A stretch of 64,000 nucleotides of DNA. Source: Batkoa obscura. Its lineage: Eukaryota > Entomophthoromycota > Entomophthoromycetes > Entomophthorales > Batkoaceae. The stretch spans positions 1,550,001 through 1,614,000 of the forward strand of contig JASVEC010000004.1 in NCBI GenBank assembly GCA_030770535.1, read 5' to 3'. Shown here piece after piece: positions 12,964-27,957 of this stretch; the stretch's first letter is position 1; each line of letters starts with the position of its first letter. Below the pieces are notes generated by a model. The model saw only the letters and a program-made list of their open reading frames with translations, was not told the origin of the DNA and searched no databases. The position numbers and the translations under genes were made by a program.

Positions 12964-14308
12964 ATGTTTATTAGTGTAAAAATAAGCTTACATAATTGAA
13001 TTATACAAAAAAATAACATTAAGGATTTTTAATTTTCTTAGTCAATAATGGATAAAAATAATTCTTATCTTTCGGGCTTATCTCCTCTTTTATTTGTAAG
13101 ATAAATTTATTAGTTGAATTCAAGTTTTGTTTTTTTTACCTAATTTAATAAACTTTTAATTTGATAACTTTATTTTAATTAAAATATAAATTAAGATATA
13201 TAAATTAATTTATTACAAATGCGTTATAATTATTTAACATTTAGTTTAAACTCCTTCAATATTAATATTTATAAATATATTATATTTTATTACATTTATT
13301 ACTAACGCTACATAATTTAATTTAACCTTGATTATTAAAATATCCGTTATATAAAATTTAATCAATATTTATAAAATAAAGTTAATTGATGTGATACAGT
13401 TATAAAAATATATTGCTAATTTCATAAACATACTGTAATATGTTGAATATAATATCAATACTTTAATTATAATCTTTATATCTTGACTACAGTTTGAATA
13501 GTTTTAAACTATTTTTAAATAAGGGTTTATTCGTTAAAATTTTTAATCCATGTTCCAAGCATTTAAAAATTAAATGTCCATACACTCTTTTAATTAAACT
13601 ATAAATAAAAGCTCATAGACAATATGGAATCACTTCAATTGCATTGCATTTAGATAAATAAGTGTACATATAATAAAGTTAAGACCATATGGCTGTTCCT
13701 TTGTTAAAACGCGCTATAACGTGTTTTATATTTAGAGTTAGGATTAAAAACAGCCGTAGATCATGGGATAATAATTACATGCCGTTATTTTAAATTTGCT
13801 TAGCAATTCTTCATCTTTGCAAATAGATGCCCTTAAAACTAATATTTTTAACGGATGAATTGAAATTGGGTCAAGTTTTAAGTGTATTCTTAAGCACTAG
13901 TCCAAATATTCTAACAAAAACAATCGAATGGCCCAAAAATCGCAGTCACTTGCTACTAAATGCTACGCAAAAATTCTATAACTAATTATATTTTATCCTT
14001 AAATGAAGTGATTTGATAAACAAATGGCCCAATCAGGAAAGTTATGCTGAAAATTAAACAAAAAGGTGGTGAATAAGCATTCTAAACTATAGTGCTTTTT
14101 CTTTGATAAGTCCCTATCAAAGAAATCAAGTAAATTTATATTGTTTGATGCCTTTGTTGTCTTGAGCGTTACCATTAATAATAAACGCAAATACCAATTG
14201 TTATATTTACCCTTTTATGACCAAGACTATAGCCTAGGACTAAAGTTTTACTAACCTATATATATTAAAACCAAAAAAAATTTATTTAATTCTAATTGTT
14301 ACAAAATA
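12964..14308. other. Intergenic region, nothing recognised
   Basis: About 1.3 kb of A/T-rich DNA. A 63-codon minus-strand frame at 13999-14190 has no recognisable features and is probably chance. No repeat shared with the rest of the window was found. Confidence 0.55.
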
Positions 14309-16862
14309 ATGCATTCACATCGTTTATCCTCTTCCTCTTTTTCAGTTTCCCCTCCTCCTTCTCCACAACCACAAGCAACAACAACAAGCAAAAGTAGTAG
14401 ATCAGATCAGATTGTCCAGGTACTAAATTGAATACTTTTGCAATATACTTCTTACTTATTATCTCAATAATATAGAGTTTTTATGGAAAAGCAGTTCAAA
14501 TAATTCTCCAGTCAAGGATCACTTTACCTTTGATTTCTAAAGATAAAAACTTAAATAATCAAGGAATACATAGGAATATTAGAAAGCAAAACCGTTGGGT
14601 AATTTAAGCTAGTTAACATAGTTTTTATAGAATTTGACTAATGAAAATAGTTTAATATAGAGACTGAGGAAGTTGAGGAATATCGTAATGAAACCAGGTA
14701 CTGGAGGAATGCGAGTATATCTGAAGATCCTGCACCTCCGCTTTTTCTAGAAATATATATTGATACATCTGAACTGACACCAAATCAAATCATAGTGCTT
14801 GTTGATGGAGATAAAAACAAGCATAAAATTGATTTAAGTAAAGGGGATAACGCTTTATATTTTAAAGGACTATCTCCTAATAATTCAAAAAAAACCATTT
14901 TGCTTGAGTCATGGAAAATTGAATTAGAGTAATATTTTTATCAGTTTCTTTACAGCTTATTAACTTTTAAAGTAAAACTTCAAGGGATTGCGTATTGGAG
15001 CTTCCCACTATTTATAAATATGGGATTGCTTTTTTCCGTTCTCTTTATCTATATACCCGGCTACTTCCATGCTTTGAACTTTTCCAAAGATTAAAAAAAG
15101 TTAAGAGTAGTGGGATAAAGTTAGGCTACAGAATGACAGTTTCTAGCACATCTTCAGCTCATGAAATTGGCTTTGGTTGGTTATTTTAATTATTTATTAA
15201 ATTTATTTATTCGTTTAGATTCAGAGCATTTCTCCGAAGGATCAAATTTGAAAATTGGTACAAATAGCTTTGAACCTCTAATAACTCCTCTAGGGTAATA
15301 CCTTAGTTTTATAGTATATCAACTAACTCTTTATTAGGAGCCTAAAGCTTTCTGTTACCTCACGTGTAAATTGTAATTTTTATAAAGAGGATGGAGAAAA
15401 GCTTTTGAGTGCTAAATTTCAAGACCTAGATGCTAGAATAAGCAATATTAAAGAAGATTCATTCTCCCCTCAAAAGGTAAATAGCTTTTTTAAAATACAA
15501 AAAGTATGCTAATTACTTTTAGGCTTTCACTCACCGTAGATTTTCTTCACATGGTGATATTTTAAACAAAAGTCCTTTAACATACAACCCTGGATCTTCT
15601 TTACAGCCTCAAATTGTCAAATCTCCAGATGATTTAGGTGACAGCCCAGTTTCATCTTCGACAAGCGCCGATTCAAGCAATATAAACCGCTCATCGAATT
15701 CAGATATCCAAGTTAACAATATTAAGCAAAAATTTAGTTCTAACAAAGATATTTTGTCAAAGGATTACGATTCAAAATCTTTGCCAAGAGGATCCTCTGG
15801 TAAAAACATTCCAATTTTTGCAAGTATGAGATCGTCCCCTCCTTCACATGTAACTTCAGCCCTCCGCCGCCCACCTTCACTTTCTTCGTTTTCTCCATTC
15901 AAGTCACCATCTCTCTCCTCCTCCCCTTCACTCCACAACATATCACCACCTTCGAAAAATAGCTCATTTGGGAACCGATCTGTAACATCATTAGAAAGAG
16001 GTATACATTTGAGTACAGCCAAAGCAACGCCTATTACTGTAAGGCCAAGCTCTCCGGCGCCATCTAAATTATCTTCTTCTTTTGGTCACCGCTTTGGGTC
16101 AATTTCAGAGAATCCAAATAGCCAAGATTATGCACCATCACCATCTTCTTTATCACGACGTAACCTTTCGATCCGTAACTCTGGATTCTTTGAACGAAAC
16201 TCAGCTTCATCTGGCGCAAATATCATGAATGTATCTGTAAGTCTTATTTTACCAATTACGGACAATTTATAACAATTTTAGTTTGATTCAAACAAATATA
16301 TGAGTGATTTAAGTGCATTTATAAACTTTATATCTGACCCACCTCTCATAAATACATCCACTAAACGAGCTGAAAATGTAATTTTAAAAAATCCAAAGGT
16401 AGCTCTTATAAATCATATATATATACTTTTATTGACTGATTAAAGGAATTATTGGACGAGTTTAAAGTAATATCTTTAAATTTAAGTAAGTTAAGAGAAG
16501 AAATGGAAAACTATATATCAGCGTATCAAATAGAAGATGGATCACCTAGCTATAATGCTAATATTGTTAGTTCACCACTCTTACAAACCGGGTTTAAAGC
16601 TGAGGATCTAAATATAAGTCAACCACTTAAAATACCAAAATCTAGCTTATCTAAAGGTTTAACTAGTACTCACAATAGTTTATCGATTCCAGTTAGCCCA
16701 CGTTCCAGGCAAGGTTCTTCAGATCCCACCTCTTTCTCATTTCCAGAAGCCAGAATGCAAAAATCATCCCTTTTATCTCAAAAATTAAATAATCAGCAAT
16801 CTAAAGAATCGACTGCTGTACAAGAAAAAATGATTGAGTCCAGTTTAAAAGGGGATTGGTGA
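14309..16862 (+). CDS. ATG13: ATG13, regulatory subunit of the Atg1 autophagy kinase complex
   Basis: About nine exons, roughly 700 residues. After a Ser/Pro-rich leader (MHSHRLSSSSFSVSPPPSP) comes a HORMA domain: DQIVQ+SFYGKAVQIILQSR, NRW|FNIETEEVEEYRNE (joined across an intron ending at 14653), PPLFLEIYIDTSELTPNQ, then LPTIYKYGIAFFRSLYLYTR and KLGYRMTVSS. These blocks are the Atg13 signature (KWFNIETDD, PPLIIETYLD, LPTVYKKCIVLFRSLY). The long C-terminal region is disordered and Ser/Pro-rich, as expected for the part that is TORC1-phosphorylated and binds Atg1 and Atg17. The piece MSDLSAFINFISDPPL (16300-16345) resembles the Atg17-binding segment. It acts at the phagophore assembly site. The frame at 15765-16022 on the minus strand is a shadow. 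Confidence 0.88.
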
Positions 16863-18351
16863 AATATTGAAAAGTAATACTAGTTATTTATAGTAGTTTT
16901 CAATTTAGTTACAAATTATATGTATAATAGTTTTTACATTATTTAAATTTAATATTATTTATCCAATCTTAGTATCTTTAGTCCTGTGTTTTTTTTGATG
17001 TATCTACATTATTTTACAGGATCTAAATTTTATGAATTCTATTTACTTTATTTTATTAAAGGTAGGCTGATATATAAATTTTTACAAATTTTGTTTTAAA
17101 TTTTTGCTTTGATTTATTTTTCAAACTTGTGAAATTTATTATATTATTATAAAGGTTGAGGATCTGAAAGTAGTTGCTACTTTGGGGAATGTAAAGTTAA
17201 ATACCAAAGATTAAATAGAATATACTCTTTTTTTATTTACTCATAAATTGATTTAAAATAATATACTAATGTCATTAACACCTTATTTAATAAGTGGTTT
17301 TAGTAAAGGTAAATTATAAAATATAGATGATGTAATGACTATTATTTTCAAAAATACTTAGTAAGCCAAAAGCCAAAAGCCAGAATTAAGTTACGTAAAA
17401 GCAGAAAAAAGAGAAAGGAGTAAATATGAAAATTAATGGGCAAATAAATACAAATGGATTTTACAGACTAAACATGCGGCTTAAAGAAGTATGCAAAATG
17501 ATCTGAGTTATTAGAGGTTAAACTTTATAAAACAAAAAAAAAACTAACCCAGTTTTTTTAGCAAAAAAGTCATCCCAAATAAAAGGTTTTGAAGGGGAAG
17601 TCTGTTAAAATGATGCCTTTTTAAAACAATAAAAATAAAAATATGAAACTTTAGCCTGGTTTTTAAATATATTTGAATACGTGCTTATGTTTATATTTAA
17701 CTTTAATTTGATAAAAAAATAAACAAAAGTATGTGAATTAATTATTTTATTATAAACAATTTTAAATTAAATATCCAGCTCAATCTTTAATTAATTTAGC
17801 TTAAATTTTATAAATAAGTTTCAAATCTTTACTAAAATAAATAACTAATATATAATCAACTTTATTTATAAACTCATTCAACTAATATTATAGGATAGCT
17901 AATATTTATATTTAAACATATTAATCACAGTATTATTAGTAAAACAATATTTTTAAAATATTTTATAGTTAAAAAAGACTAAAAATAAATTATTTGAATT
18001 AACTTCTTTTTATATCCTTCAAAGAGTCAATAACTCCCAAGTGTTTTATTAAGATATTTCAAGTTAAACATAATGAAGAGGAGACAAAGGTCGTTTAAGC
18101 AGTATTTCATAGCCACTCTTGTTCCTAGCTAGTTGAGCTAGCTTTTAAAAAACATTATAAAACTCTATTTTTGCTATCAAATTTTTATAAACGATTAAAA
18201 ATCATAGTTTTTTTTAATATTATTATTTTACCTTGAATATTCAAATATTTCTTATACTTAGATAAGTTAGAGCCCTATTCATCGTTTAATATTGAGCTTT
18301 TATTTTTTATTTTCTATTTCAAATATTTTATATTTATTATTATTATTTAAC

Positions 18352-18405
18352 TTTTACATTTATTTTTATTTTTATTTTTATTTTTATTTTTATTTTTATT
18401 TTTTT
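18352..18405. repeat. (ATTTTT)n microsatellite
   Basis: Eight or so units of ATTTTT in direct tandem. Confidence 0.85.
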
Positions 18406-18633
18406 AACAATTAAGATAGAGCTGTAACCAGATTTAATAGCATAGTTTATATTACATAAAACAAGATGTGATAAATGAACTAATTAAAAGGAGTCATATG
18501 AACTAAAGCTAGACTTGTATTATTACAGTAATGCTTCATATTGAATCTTGCTCACCCGAGCGTGCTTTAAGTATTTATAAAAGCTAGATTTTTCCTTTTA
18601 AAATTAGTTTAAAATGTCACCCAAATTGAAGTT

Positions 18634-18795
18634 ACAGCTGTTGCAGCTCTTATGCGACTTTCAAAGCTCATTTAAGAAAAATCAATATTATATTTAGTTG
18701 AAATATAAGAATCAGGCCTTAAAAAAGCGAATATGCAAATAATTTAACTATTAAAATTACCACTAAAAAAGTCGCAAAAGAGTTTCAACAGTTGT
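18634..18795. mobile_element. ~165-bp TIR element, copy A
   Basis: Ends are inverted repeats of about 28 bp: ACAGCTGTTGCAGCTCTTAT... on the left, and on the right the reverse complement ACAACTGTTGAAACTCTTTT..., both running on to GCGACTTT. No ORF. A target duplication could not be fixed. Confidence 0.7.
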
Positions 18796-19143
18796 ATTAC
18801 AAGTATATATATAATTGGTATAGATTTAATGCCCTTTTGTTGCTTCTTAATCCTATTAGGCCTGATACAAATTTAACTCTTAATCCTAAAATAGAAAGTA
18901 CTTCTGTGAATTTATATAAAATTTCAAAATAAGGCATTTTCTATTTCAAATAGACATGCCCTAATGACTTTATATTACTATTGAAGTTTTCCTCCTATTC
19001 TTTACAAAAATATAAAGCTATCGGTATATTTTTAAGGCCTACAAATCATTAAAGTATATATATCCATTACCCCACTCTAAAATAATATTTATAAGAATAA
19101 CTAAATTTAAGGTGTAAACTTGTTTGCTTTTAGGATTTATGTT

Positions 19144-19308
19144 ACAGCTCCTGCATCTCTATTGCGATCTAATTTGCGGTGATTTTTAGAGCTACTTATT
19201 TATTTGTTTGGTTTTTTGATGCCTAATTGTTAGATTTAGCCCTATTTTAGCAAAATTTTATTCCCAAGATAAGTGTTAATTAGGTCGCAATAGAGTTTCA
19301 GTAGCTGT
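19144..19308. mobile_element. ~165-bp TIR element, copy B
   Basis: Same family as copy A. The TIRs extend about 31 bp: left ACAGCTCCTGCATCTCTATT, right (reverse complement) ACAGCTACTGAAACTCTATT, both continuing to GCGAYCTAATT. It lies only about 100 bp upstream of the calcineurin A start codon. Confidence 0.7.
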
Positions 19309-19412
19309 GTATAGTTTTATGCAAAGTCTAAAATTTTAACTATGAACAAATAAGACGTAATTAATTTATTTTTTATAATTTTAAGTAACAATAAAATTAA
19401 AAATAGATAGCA

Positions 19413-21594
<2,182 letters not shown>

Positions 21595-21632
21595 ATGTTA
21601 TGCTTTATTAAAGCGATTTTAATCAATTATTT

Positions 21633-21728
21633 GGGGATGTATTTTTTTTAATATTTTTACTAACAGCCTTTCCGCTGAAATAGCGCTTAAAAAATGGAAA
21701 AAGTGATGAAACTAAAAAAAACATCCTC
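21633..21728 (+). mobile_element. 98-bp short TIR element, copy 3
   Basis: 96 bp, from GGGGATGTATTTTTTT to AAAAAAAACATCCTC, flanked by ATTT at 21629-21632 and 21729-21732. It starts 38 bp after the calcineurin A stop codon, so it may lie in that gene's 3' UTR. Confidence 0.8.
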
Positions 21729-21919
21729 ATTTGTCATTGGTTATATATGATAACTTTCTTCAATATTTGTTCACTTTTTAAACAATTTGAAATTCAAAGA
21801 ACATTAGTTAAATTTTTAAAAACATGTTCATGTTTATTTACAATAAAGCTTAGAAGTTGAAATATTGTAATGAAAATGCTTCAATTTTACATTTTACTTA
21901 TTAAATATAAAACAAAATT

Positions 21920-21958
21920 CTATAAATGAAAAATTGCTTGCAAAGGGAGGACATTATT
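21920..21958 (+). repeat. Dispersed repeat fragment shared with the 36.4-kb foldback
   Basis: ATTCTATAAATGAAAAATTG followed by CTTGCAAAGGGAGGACA; the second site (36535-36571) differs at only a few bases. No inverted partner was found near this copy, so it looks like a single end. Confidence 0.5.
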
Positions 21959-23728
21959 TTCACTATAGATTGTCACTTTTTAACTTTATTATAATATTCT
22001 AGGTTAAAATAGGGAATGGTTAACAATAGAGCATGCTCTCAACCTAAGCAATATTGTCAAAGTTAGATCGATTTTTTTACTAGTACTTTTCTTAACAAGT
22101 ATAATTTGTATTTGAATTTTTTGAAAGAAATCTAGCTTTAAAAAATAACCTATTCTTTTGATATCAACTATTTTGGGGAAATGTTAATTTTAGTAATTAA
22201 ACTACTTCACTCCAGATTATGAGTTGTGTTATTACAACTCACTAAGTTTACCTTTTTCATTATTATCATGTTCTTGAATATTTTAGAAAATAATTTTTTA
22301 AAGGATAAAGGCTCTTATTTTATTTAGCATTAAGTAAAGATAATCTTTTAAAGTATTATTTAATAGATTTCTTTATTCCATTTATATTAAAATAATGGAT
22401 GCTCAGAACCACAGCCTAAAACCTTTATAAAAATCAGCAAACGGTAGTGTTTTTTATTTAGAACTTTAAATAAGAATTTTTTTTTTAAATTTCACGATAT
22501 TTAGAAGATAAACAAAACTCTCAAGGGTTATTCCCATTTAATAAAATGTCTAGAAAGTTTGATTTACCAAATATGATTTACTTTATCCTTGAATTTATCC
22601 AGCTCAATTACTTTCCTATTTCCTATTCAAAGGCTGCGCTTTCAAAAACAAGGGCAAATAGAGTTAATAAGGACTAATAGCTATAAACTTATAATGCATA
22701 AAGCCTATTCTAATTATAAAAATACGTAAAACTTAAACCAATTGAAAGTGAAAAAATAAGGAAAGAATAGTAAAAGAAACAATTTAACTTGATTTTTTGT
22801 TAAAAATAATAGAATCAAAATAAAAATCAACATTATCCTAGACAAAACAAACATCAATGATAATGAATAAGATAAATGATACAAATTACAACTTAAATCC
22901 AAATATAATTTATTTCCACAAACTTCTTTACTATACTCCTAATGATTTTGAAATGATAGAGGTATACAATTACAATAGTAAATGATAATTATAATATTCA
23001 CTTTCTTTTTATCAGAACCACTAATCAAATCATCTACTTTCTAAAATTTAATAAGTTAATTGAACAAGATATAATAAAAGTTGAATGTGTTTTGGAAAAT
23101 GATGTAAATAAGACCAATATTAAAATTATTACTAATATTTGATACTATCTATATTAAGTATGAATATAAAATTTAGTAAATTAATGAATTTTATACTTAT
23201 GAAAAGTATATATTTGATTGAATCTCTTTCAATAAGATCTCTTTTCATTAAAGGGTTTTTTGTTTTCGGAAATAAACTATTCTTTTAAGTTTCATTAGTT
23301 ATATTAATTTAATTAACTTGATTTAATGTATATTATTTAACTTACATTTGTTAAAGGAAATTTTAAAACTTAATATTATCCTTGATCAAGAATTGGGCTT
23401 ATCTTAGCTTACTCTATGTCAACTTATCAGTTGGTACGGCATTAGGCTTAAGGACCTCAAAATCCTTACGACTTACTTAGATGTATTGTATTGTTAGTTT
23501 TATATAAAAGAATGTGTTCTATTTGATTAAAGTTATTATTAAGCTGACTCTAATTTATTGAAACGAATATATCAGTTTATAATATTAAAAATCCATTTTA
23601 TGATATTATTAGTTTTATTATTAAAGTAATACTTGAAATAAATCAACACAAAGCTGAAATTGAATTTATAAGTTATAATCTATAATTCATAACTTTAAGT
23701 TTAATTATGACTATTCTTAACTTGTTTT

Positions 23729-25008
23729 TTATACATCTGGTATAAATAATAAAGTATCTAACTCTTCTACAGATCTTAATCTACACTCTTTTAATTTTAA
23801 AAATTCCTTCTCTACCTTTTTATCTTCTTTTACTTCCTTTATTTCCACTTCAATTAATTTCTTTAAGAATGGATATAACATTGCATATTTATTTAAAAAT
23901 AACTTGATTGCTTTCTTCTTTAATTCAAATATTTGTTTTTTTTCTATTAAATTTAAACGATTGAATTTTAGTTCATCAAAATTGGGATCATCTAAATCAA
24001 CGGTATATAAAAAAGTTTCCATTTTTTTAAAACTAAGAAGGTAAATTGATGTATTTTCAAAGATTATAGAGATTAAAAAATCTTGAATTGAAGCTTCTTC
24101 ATTGATATTACTGTTTTCATTTGACATAATGAGGGTAAGTAATTCTTGATATTTTAATCCATCTTCCTATTAATAACAAGTTAAATATCAAATTATATTA
24201 TATTATATCAAATCATATTATTAATAAACTTACTTCTAATTCTTTTAAACCAGCTATAGTCAATAAATAATCACACTGAAAAAAGTCATTATTAATAATA
24301 TTATTTTTACTAAATTAAAGTTAATAAAACTTACTTGTAATTCAATTAGAGTATCAAAATGCATCTGAATGATATTATCTAAATTCAAAAAGATATTTAA
24401 ATCTAATTTAAAATTCGATTTTAAATGAAGTTTTATGAATATTAAACAATTAATTATATAAATTGATTTTTCATTTTCTTTAACTAAATAACTGGATTCT
24501 CTTTCACATAATTGAATTAAGGGATATATCATTTTATTAATTAATTCCGCTATGAAATTTTCTTCTTTTATTATATCTCCTTCTTTATCTTCTTTATTAT
24601 CTTCTATTTTTGTTGATATGCCATTATTATTATTATTATTAAATAAATTCACAATTTTTTTAAAATCATCCAAACAAATTCTGATACTATCTGGAACACT
24701 CAACTCTTCATCTGGAACATCAGCGGAAGCTAAAAGAAAAGTAATTTGATCATCTAATATTAAATAAAAATGCTGATAACAAAAATGAATTAAATTATTA
24801 ATTTCTATTAAAAATTCTATTTCTTTGAAATTTAAAAATACTTTAAAATATAATTTATAATAAAATTCCATTAATTGACATAATTGATAAATTAATGATA
24901 GATTATTAATTTCTTTAATTATGTTATTCATTTGCGGTAATACGTTATTTAATATTCTATTAAATATCCGATCTATTAATTGTATTATTGGTGTAGTATC
25001 ATAGGTAG

Positions 25009-25045
<37 letters not shown>

Positions 25046-25980
25046 TTGATTTAATAAAAACAAATTAAATAATAAATCTTTTTCTTCAATTAAAAATTGA
25101 TGTAAATAAGCTAATAAATCACCTAAATATTTAATTGGATCTGCAATATACATATCTAATGGTCTATTATTATTATTATAATTATCTTCGTTGTTATTTA
25201 TATTGGTATTATTTATATTATTTACATTATTATTATTATTATTCCCCTTTAATATTAAATTCAATTGATGATTTAAATGTTGTATTCTAATATCATAAAT
25301 TAAATTTAAAAACTCCTTAAATTCTTTTTGATTTAACCATAAAGTTTTAATAGCTTCCATTAATATTGGATTATAATAATCTAATGTATCTAATTCATTT
25401 TGTTTTATTTGTAATATTAAATATTGTATAATTTTATTATTTGTAATTGTACGATAAATTGTAATAAAATTATTAATTTCTTGAGATAATTTACCAGATT
25501 GATCTTTTTCTTTAATATTTTTCATTTGTGCTTCTATTGTTTGTAATTTATTACTTAGTTCAATATATTTTTTATCGACTTCTTTTTCTGAAATATATTG
25601 AATCTCGATTTCGCTTAATGTATATTCTTTTAAAAAATTAATAATTGTTGAATATTCTTTCTTTTTTGATTGATTTTTTTCTTCAATTTCATTAATTAAA
25701 GTATACATATTTTCCGCTTTAATTTTATTAAAATTAATCTCTGTTTCGATTTTATTACAATGATTAATATTGCTTTGAATACATTTTTCTAAACTAATAA
25801 TACTCTAATAATAAATAAAATATATTATAATAAATAAACAAAATACATTACAATAATACTTACCACATTCAATTCTTTTAACCCGTTTAAATAGCCTTTA
25901 TAAATTAATAAATTATTATTATTAATGATTTTCTTTAAATTAATCTTATTCTCTTTATTATCGTTTCCTTTATTATTCTC

Positions 25981-26014
<34 letters not shown>

Positions 26015-26178
26015 GTCAAATTCGTTAACTCTTTTATTGAATTTAATAATTTAATATCTTTATTATCAGTTGAATTAATAACATCTTCACTTAATTTAAT
26101 AAATTGATGATATTTGGATAATATATTATTAGAATCTTTATGATTTAAATTAATCTCTGTATTTTGTGATATGTTCAT
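23729..26178 (-). CDS. COG6: COG6, subunit of the conserved oligomeric Golgi tethering complex
   Basis: About five exons, roughly 730 residues, chosen start MNISQNTEI at 26178. The middle contains RPLDMYIADPIKYLGDLLAY followed by LHQFLIEEKDLL (25075-25180), the COG6 hallmark ([21 protein letters not shown]). N-terminal coiled-coil helices precede ILMEAIKTLWLNQKEFKEFLN, also typical. COG is a vesicle tether for retrograde intra-Golgi traffic. Several poly-Asn tracts (up to 11 Asn, in minus-strand AAT/AAC codons) interrupt it at 25020-25050, 25150-25245 and 25985-26015; they are not conserved in the family. The upstream in-frame Met at 26271 would add 31 residues of unlikely sequence. Confidence 0.88.
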
Positions 26179-26388
26179 TTTATTTTTATTGAAAAAAAGG
26201 AAATCAATATTGAAACTTTTGAATTTTAATATTTGAATTTTAAAACTACTACTTGTTTGTTGATTGACCAATAGAAATTGAAAAAAAAATTGATTATTGT
26301 CACCAATTCAATTTTCCAACTATTTTAAAATTAAATTCATTCCAATTTAATAATCTTTTTTTTTAAACAACAAAAATTCATATTCAAA

Positions 26389-26738
26389 ATGAGTTTATTT
26401 AATAAAGCATTAGTAGAACTTATTGAAAGACAATTAACACAAAAAGTAGCAATAACGATAATAACACTATTTATATTAACCTTTTCTTTAAAGTTAATAG
26501 AAAGTAAAGTATTACATGGAATAGCACGAATGACCCATCGTAGAGTAACTCAATTACAAAATGAAGGTAAAATAAAAAATAATAACCAAACTAAATTATT
26601 ATTGATTCTTATTTAATAGGTTTACCAAAACTACCTAAATTAGAGGATATCAATATCGATTTAACTAAACAATACCAAAAAACGAGTAAATTTACAACTA
26701 CTTTTTTGAATCAATTGAATCAAAATTTAAAAAAATGA
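26389..26738 (+). CDS. Small single-span membrane protein, unknown
   Basis: Two exons around a ~53-nt intron that begins after LQNEG; about 98 residues. An amphipathic N-terminus (MSLFNKALVELIERQL) precedes one hydrophobic helix (VAITIITLFILTFSLKLI), then a basic segment (MTHRRVTQLQNEG) and a hydrophilic tail ending NQLNQNLKK. The head-to-head spacing to COG6 is about 210 bp. I do not recognise the family; the layout would suit a small mitochondrial or ER membrane factor. Confidence 0.6.
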
Positions 26739-26825
26739 TTCATATTTTAAATAATATGATATGTTATTTAAAATTACTAAATGCTAATCTTATTTCAAAA
26801 ATTATTATTTTTGTATTTATTAAAA

Positions 26826-26868
26826 AATTAAATTAAATTAAATTAAATTAAATTAAATTAAATTAAAT
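26826..26868. repeat. (AAATT)n microsatellite
   Basis: About eight units of AAATT between convergent genes. Confidence 0.85.
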
Positions 26869-26932
26869 TTTTATTAACTTATAGATTCTATTTTTATTAT
26901 AATATAATTATTTTGTCACCTTTTGTCTCTTC

Positions 26933-27598
26933 TTATTTTAAAAAGTATTGCTCTTCAATTAATTCCCTTTTTCCTATTCTCCACCACCAATATTTCAGTA
27001 ACATTTCATTTTCCACTTTATTCATCTAAAAAAAAGAAAGTAATATTAATAAACTGTTTTAAATTACTCTATTTCCTTCTTTTCTATTTTCATTTTTTTT
27101 ACTTACCTCAAAATATTGTTTTTCCTCTTCATGTTCATAACCCATTAAATGAGTAATACCATGAGTCAATAAAGTGGGTAATCGACTCTCCATTGTATAA
27201 TCAAGAGTTTTAGAATTGAGTTCAATGTATTCTAAACATAAATAAATATCTCCTAAATCTTGATAACTTTGTTGTATTGATAAATCAGTTGTTAGGCTTT
27301 CTGGGGAAGGTAAATTACCTGGCGTCAATGGCTATAATAAGCGAGAATAGGTTAATTTATTAAATAATTGTTAGTCAATTAATCTTACTTCATGAAATGG
27401 AAATGATAGAATATCAGTACATTTGTTTTTATTTCGATATTCTAAATTCAATTCTTTCATTCGTTCATAATTAACAAATTGTACACCAATAGACCATTTG
27501 GGGTATTTTGTTGATAATAGTAAGGTATTGACTGTTTTTTTAATGAAGGGCAAGTTCAGTTTATAACGGTAATTACATAATTGATCAATTCTTATCAT
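26933..27598 (-). CDS. YbeY-type metal-dependent endoribonuclease
   Basis: Three exons, about 174 residues, starting MIRIDQLCNYRY. The UPF0054 core is clear: LNLEYRNKNKCTDILSFPF (N-x-x-Y-R-x-x-x-x-x-T-D-x-L-S-F-P), LGDIYLCLEYIE, and the zinc site HGITHLMGYEH. The last exon (26933-27030) is recovered through an ~85-nt intron after QYFE and reads MNKVENEMLLKYWWWRIGKR, in keeping with YbeY C-termini. Bacterial and organellar YbeY proteins act in rRNA maturation, so a mitochondrial role is likely; no strong presequence is evident. Confidence 0.85.
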
Positions 27599-27957
27599 TT
27601 TTCAAAGATGATTTTTGGATGAGAAATAAGTAAAAAATAATTATACTTTTTTTATAAATAAAAATAAAAATTAGAAATAAATTTGAGATAAAAGAATTTT
27701 AAAATCTTATGATAAAATTAATTTTGAATGCTACTATTATTAATAAAAATTATTCCCATTTATTTCCTACAATTATTTGATATAATAAATTCTTTAAAAG
27801 TAATAATTGATTAAAATTGACTTCATAAACTATTAATAATACTAAATTCAACATCTAAAATATGTAACAATCTCTCTAAGTCAATTTACAGCTACCTTCA
27901 TTGTAAAAAAAAGTTTCTTTATTACTAAAATCCAATTAATTTACTCTTAAAAACCCT
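27599..27957. other. Intergenic spacer
   Basis: About 360 bp of A/T-rich DNA between two minus-strand genes. Nothing recognised. Confidence 0.5.

Larger units (their letters stand above)
16863..19412. other. 2.5-kb repeat-bearing intergenic region
   Basis: No gene recognised. It holds two ~165-bp TIR elements (18634-18795, 19144-19308) and a hexamer run at 18352-18405. Most of the rest is A/T-rich filler; the calcineurin A promoter should lie in its last few hundred bases. Confidence 0.6.
21595..23728. other. 2.1-kb intergenic region with one short TIR element
   Basis: Contains a 98-bp element copy just after calcineurin A (21633-21728) and a repeat end at 21920-21958 shared with 36525-36575. 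A 62-codon minus-strand frame (22714-22902) is hydrophobic low-complexity sequence and not credible as a gene. Confidence 0.55.

Noticed and set aside
13999-14190. 63-codon minus-strand frame
   Set aside because: Short, isolated, no motif, and no neighbouring exons with splice signals.
15765-16022. 85-codon antisense frame opposite ATG13
   Set aside because: Shadow of the Ser/Pro-rich region of ATG13; Glu/Gly-rich translation is a by-product.
22714-22902. 62-codon minus-strand frame
   Set aside because: Leu/Phe/Ile-rich translation expected from A/T-rich DNA; no supporting context.
23416-23480. tRNA-Leu-like stretch (AGTTGGTACGG, then TTAGGCTTAAGGACC)
   Set aside because: D-arm and anticodon-loop look suggestive, but the stems do not pair properly, there is no GTTCRA T-loop, and no acceptor stem closes.
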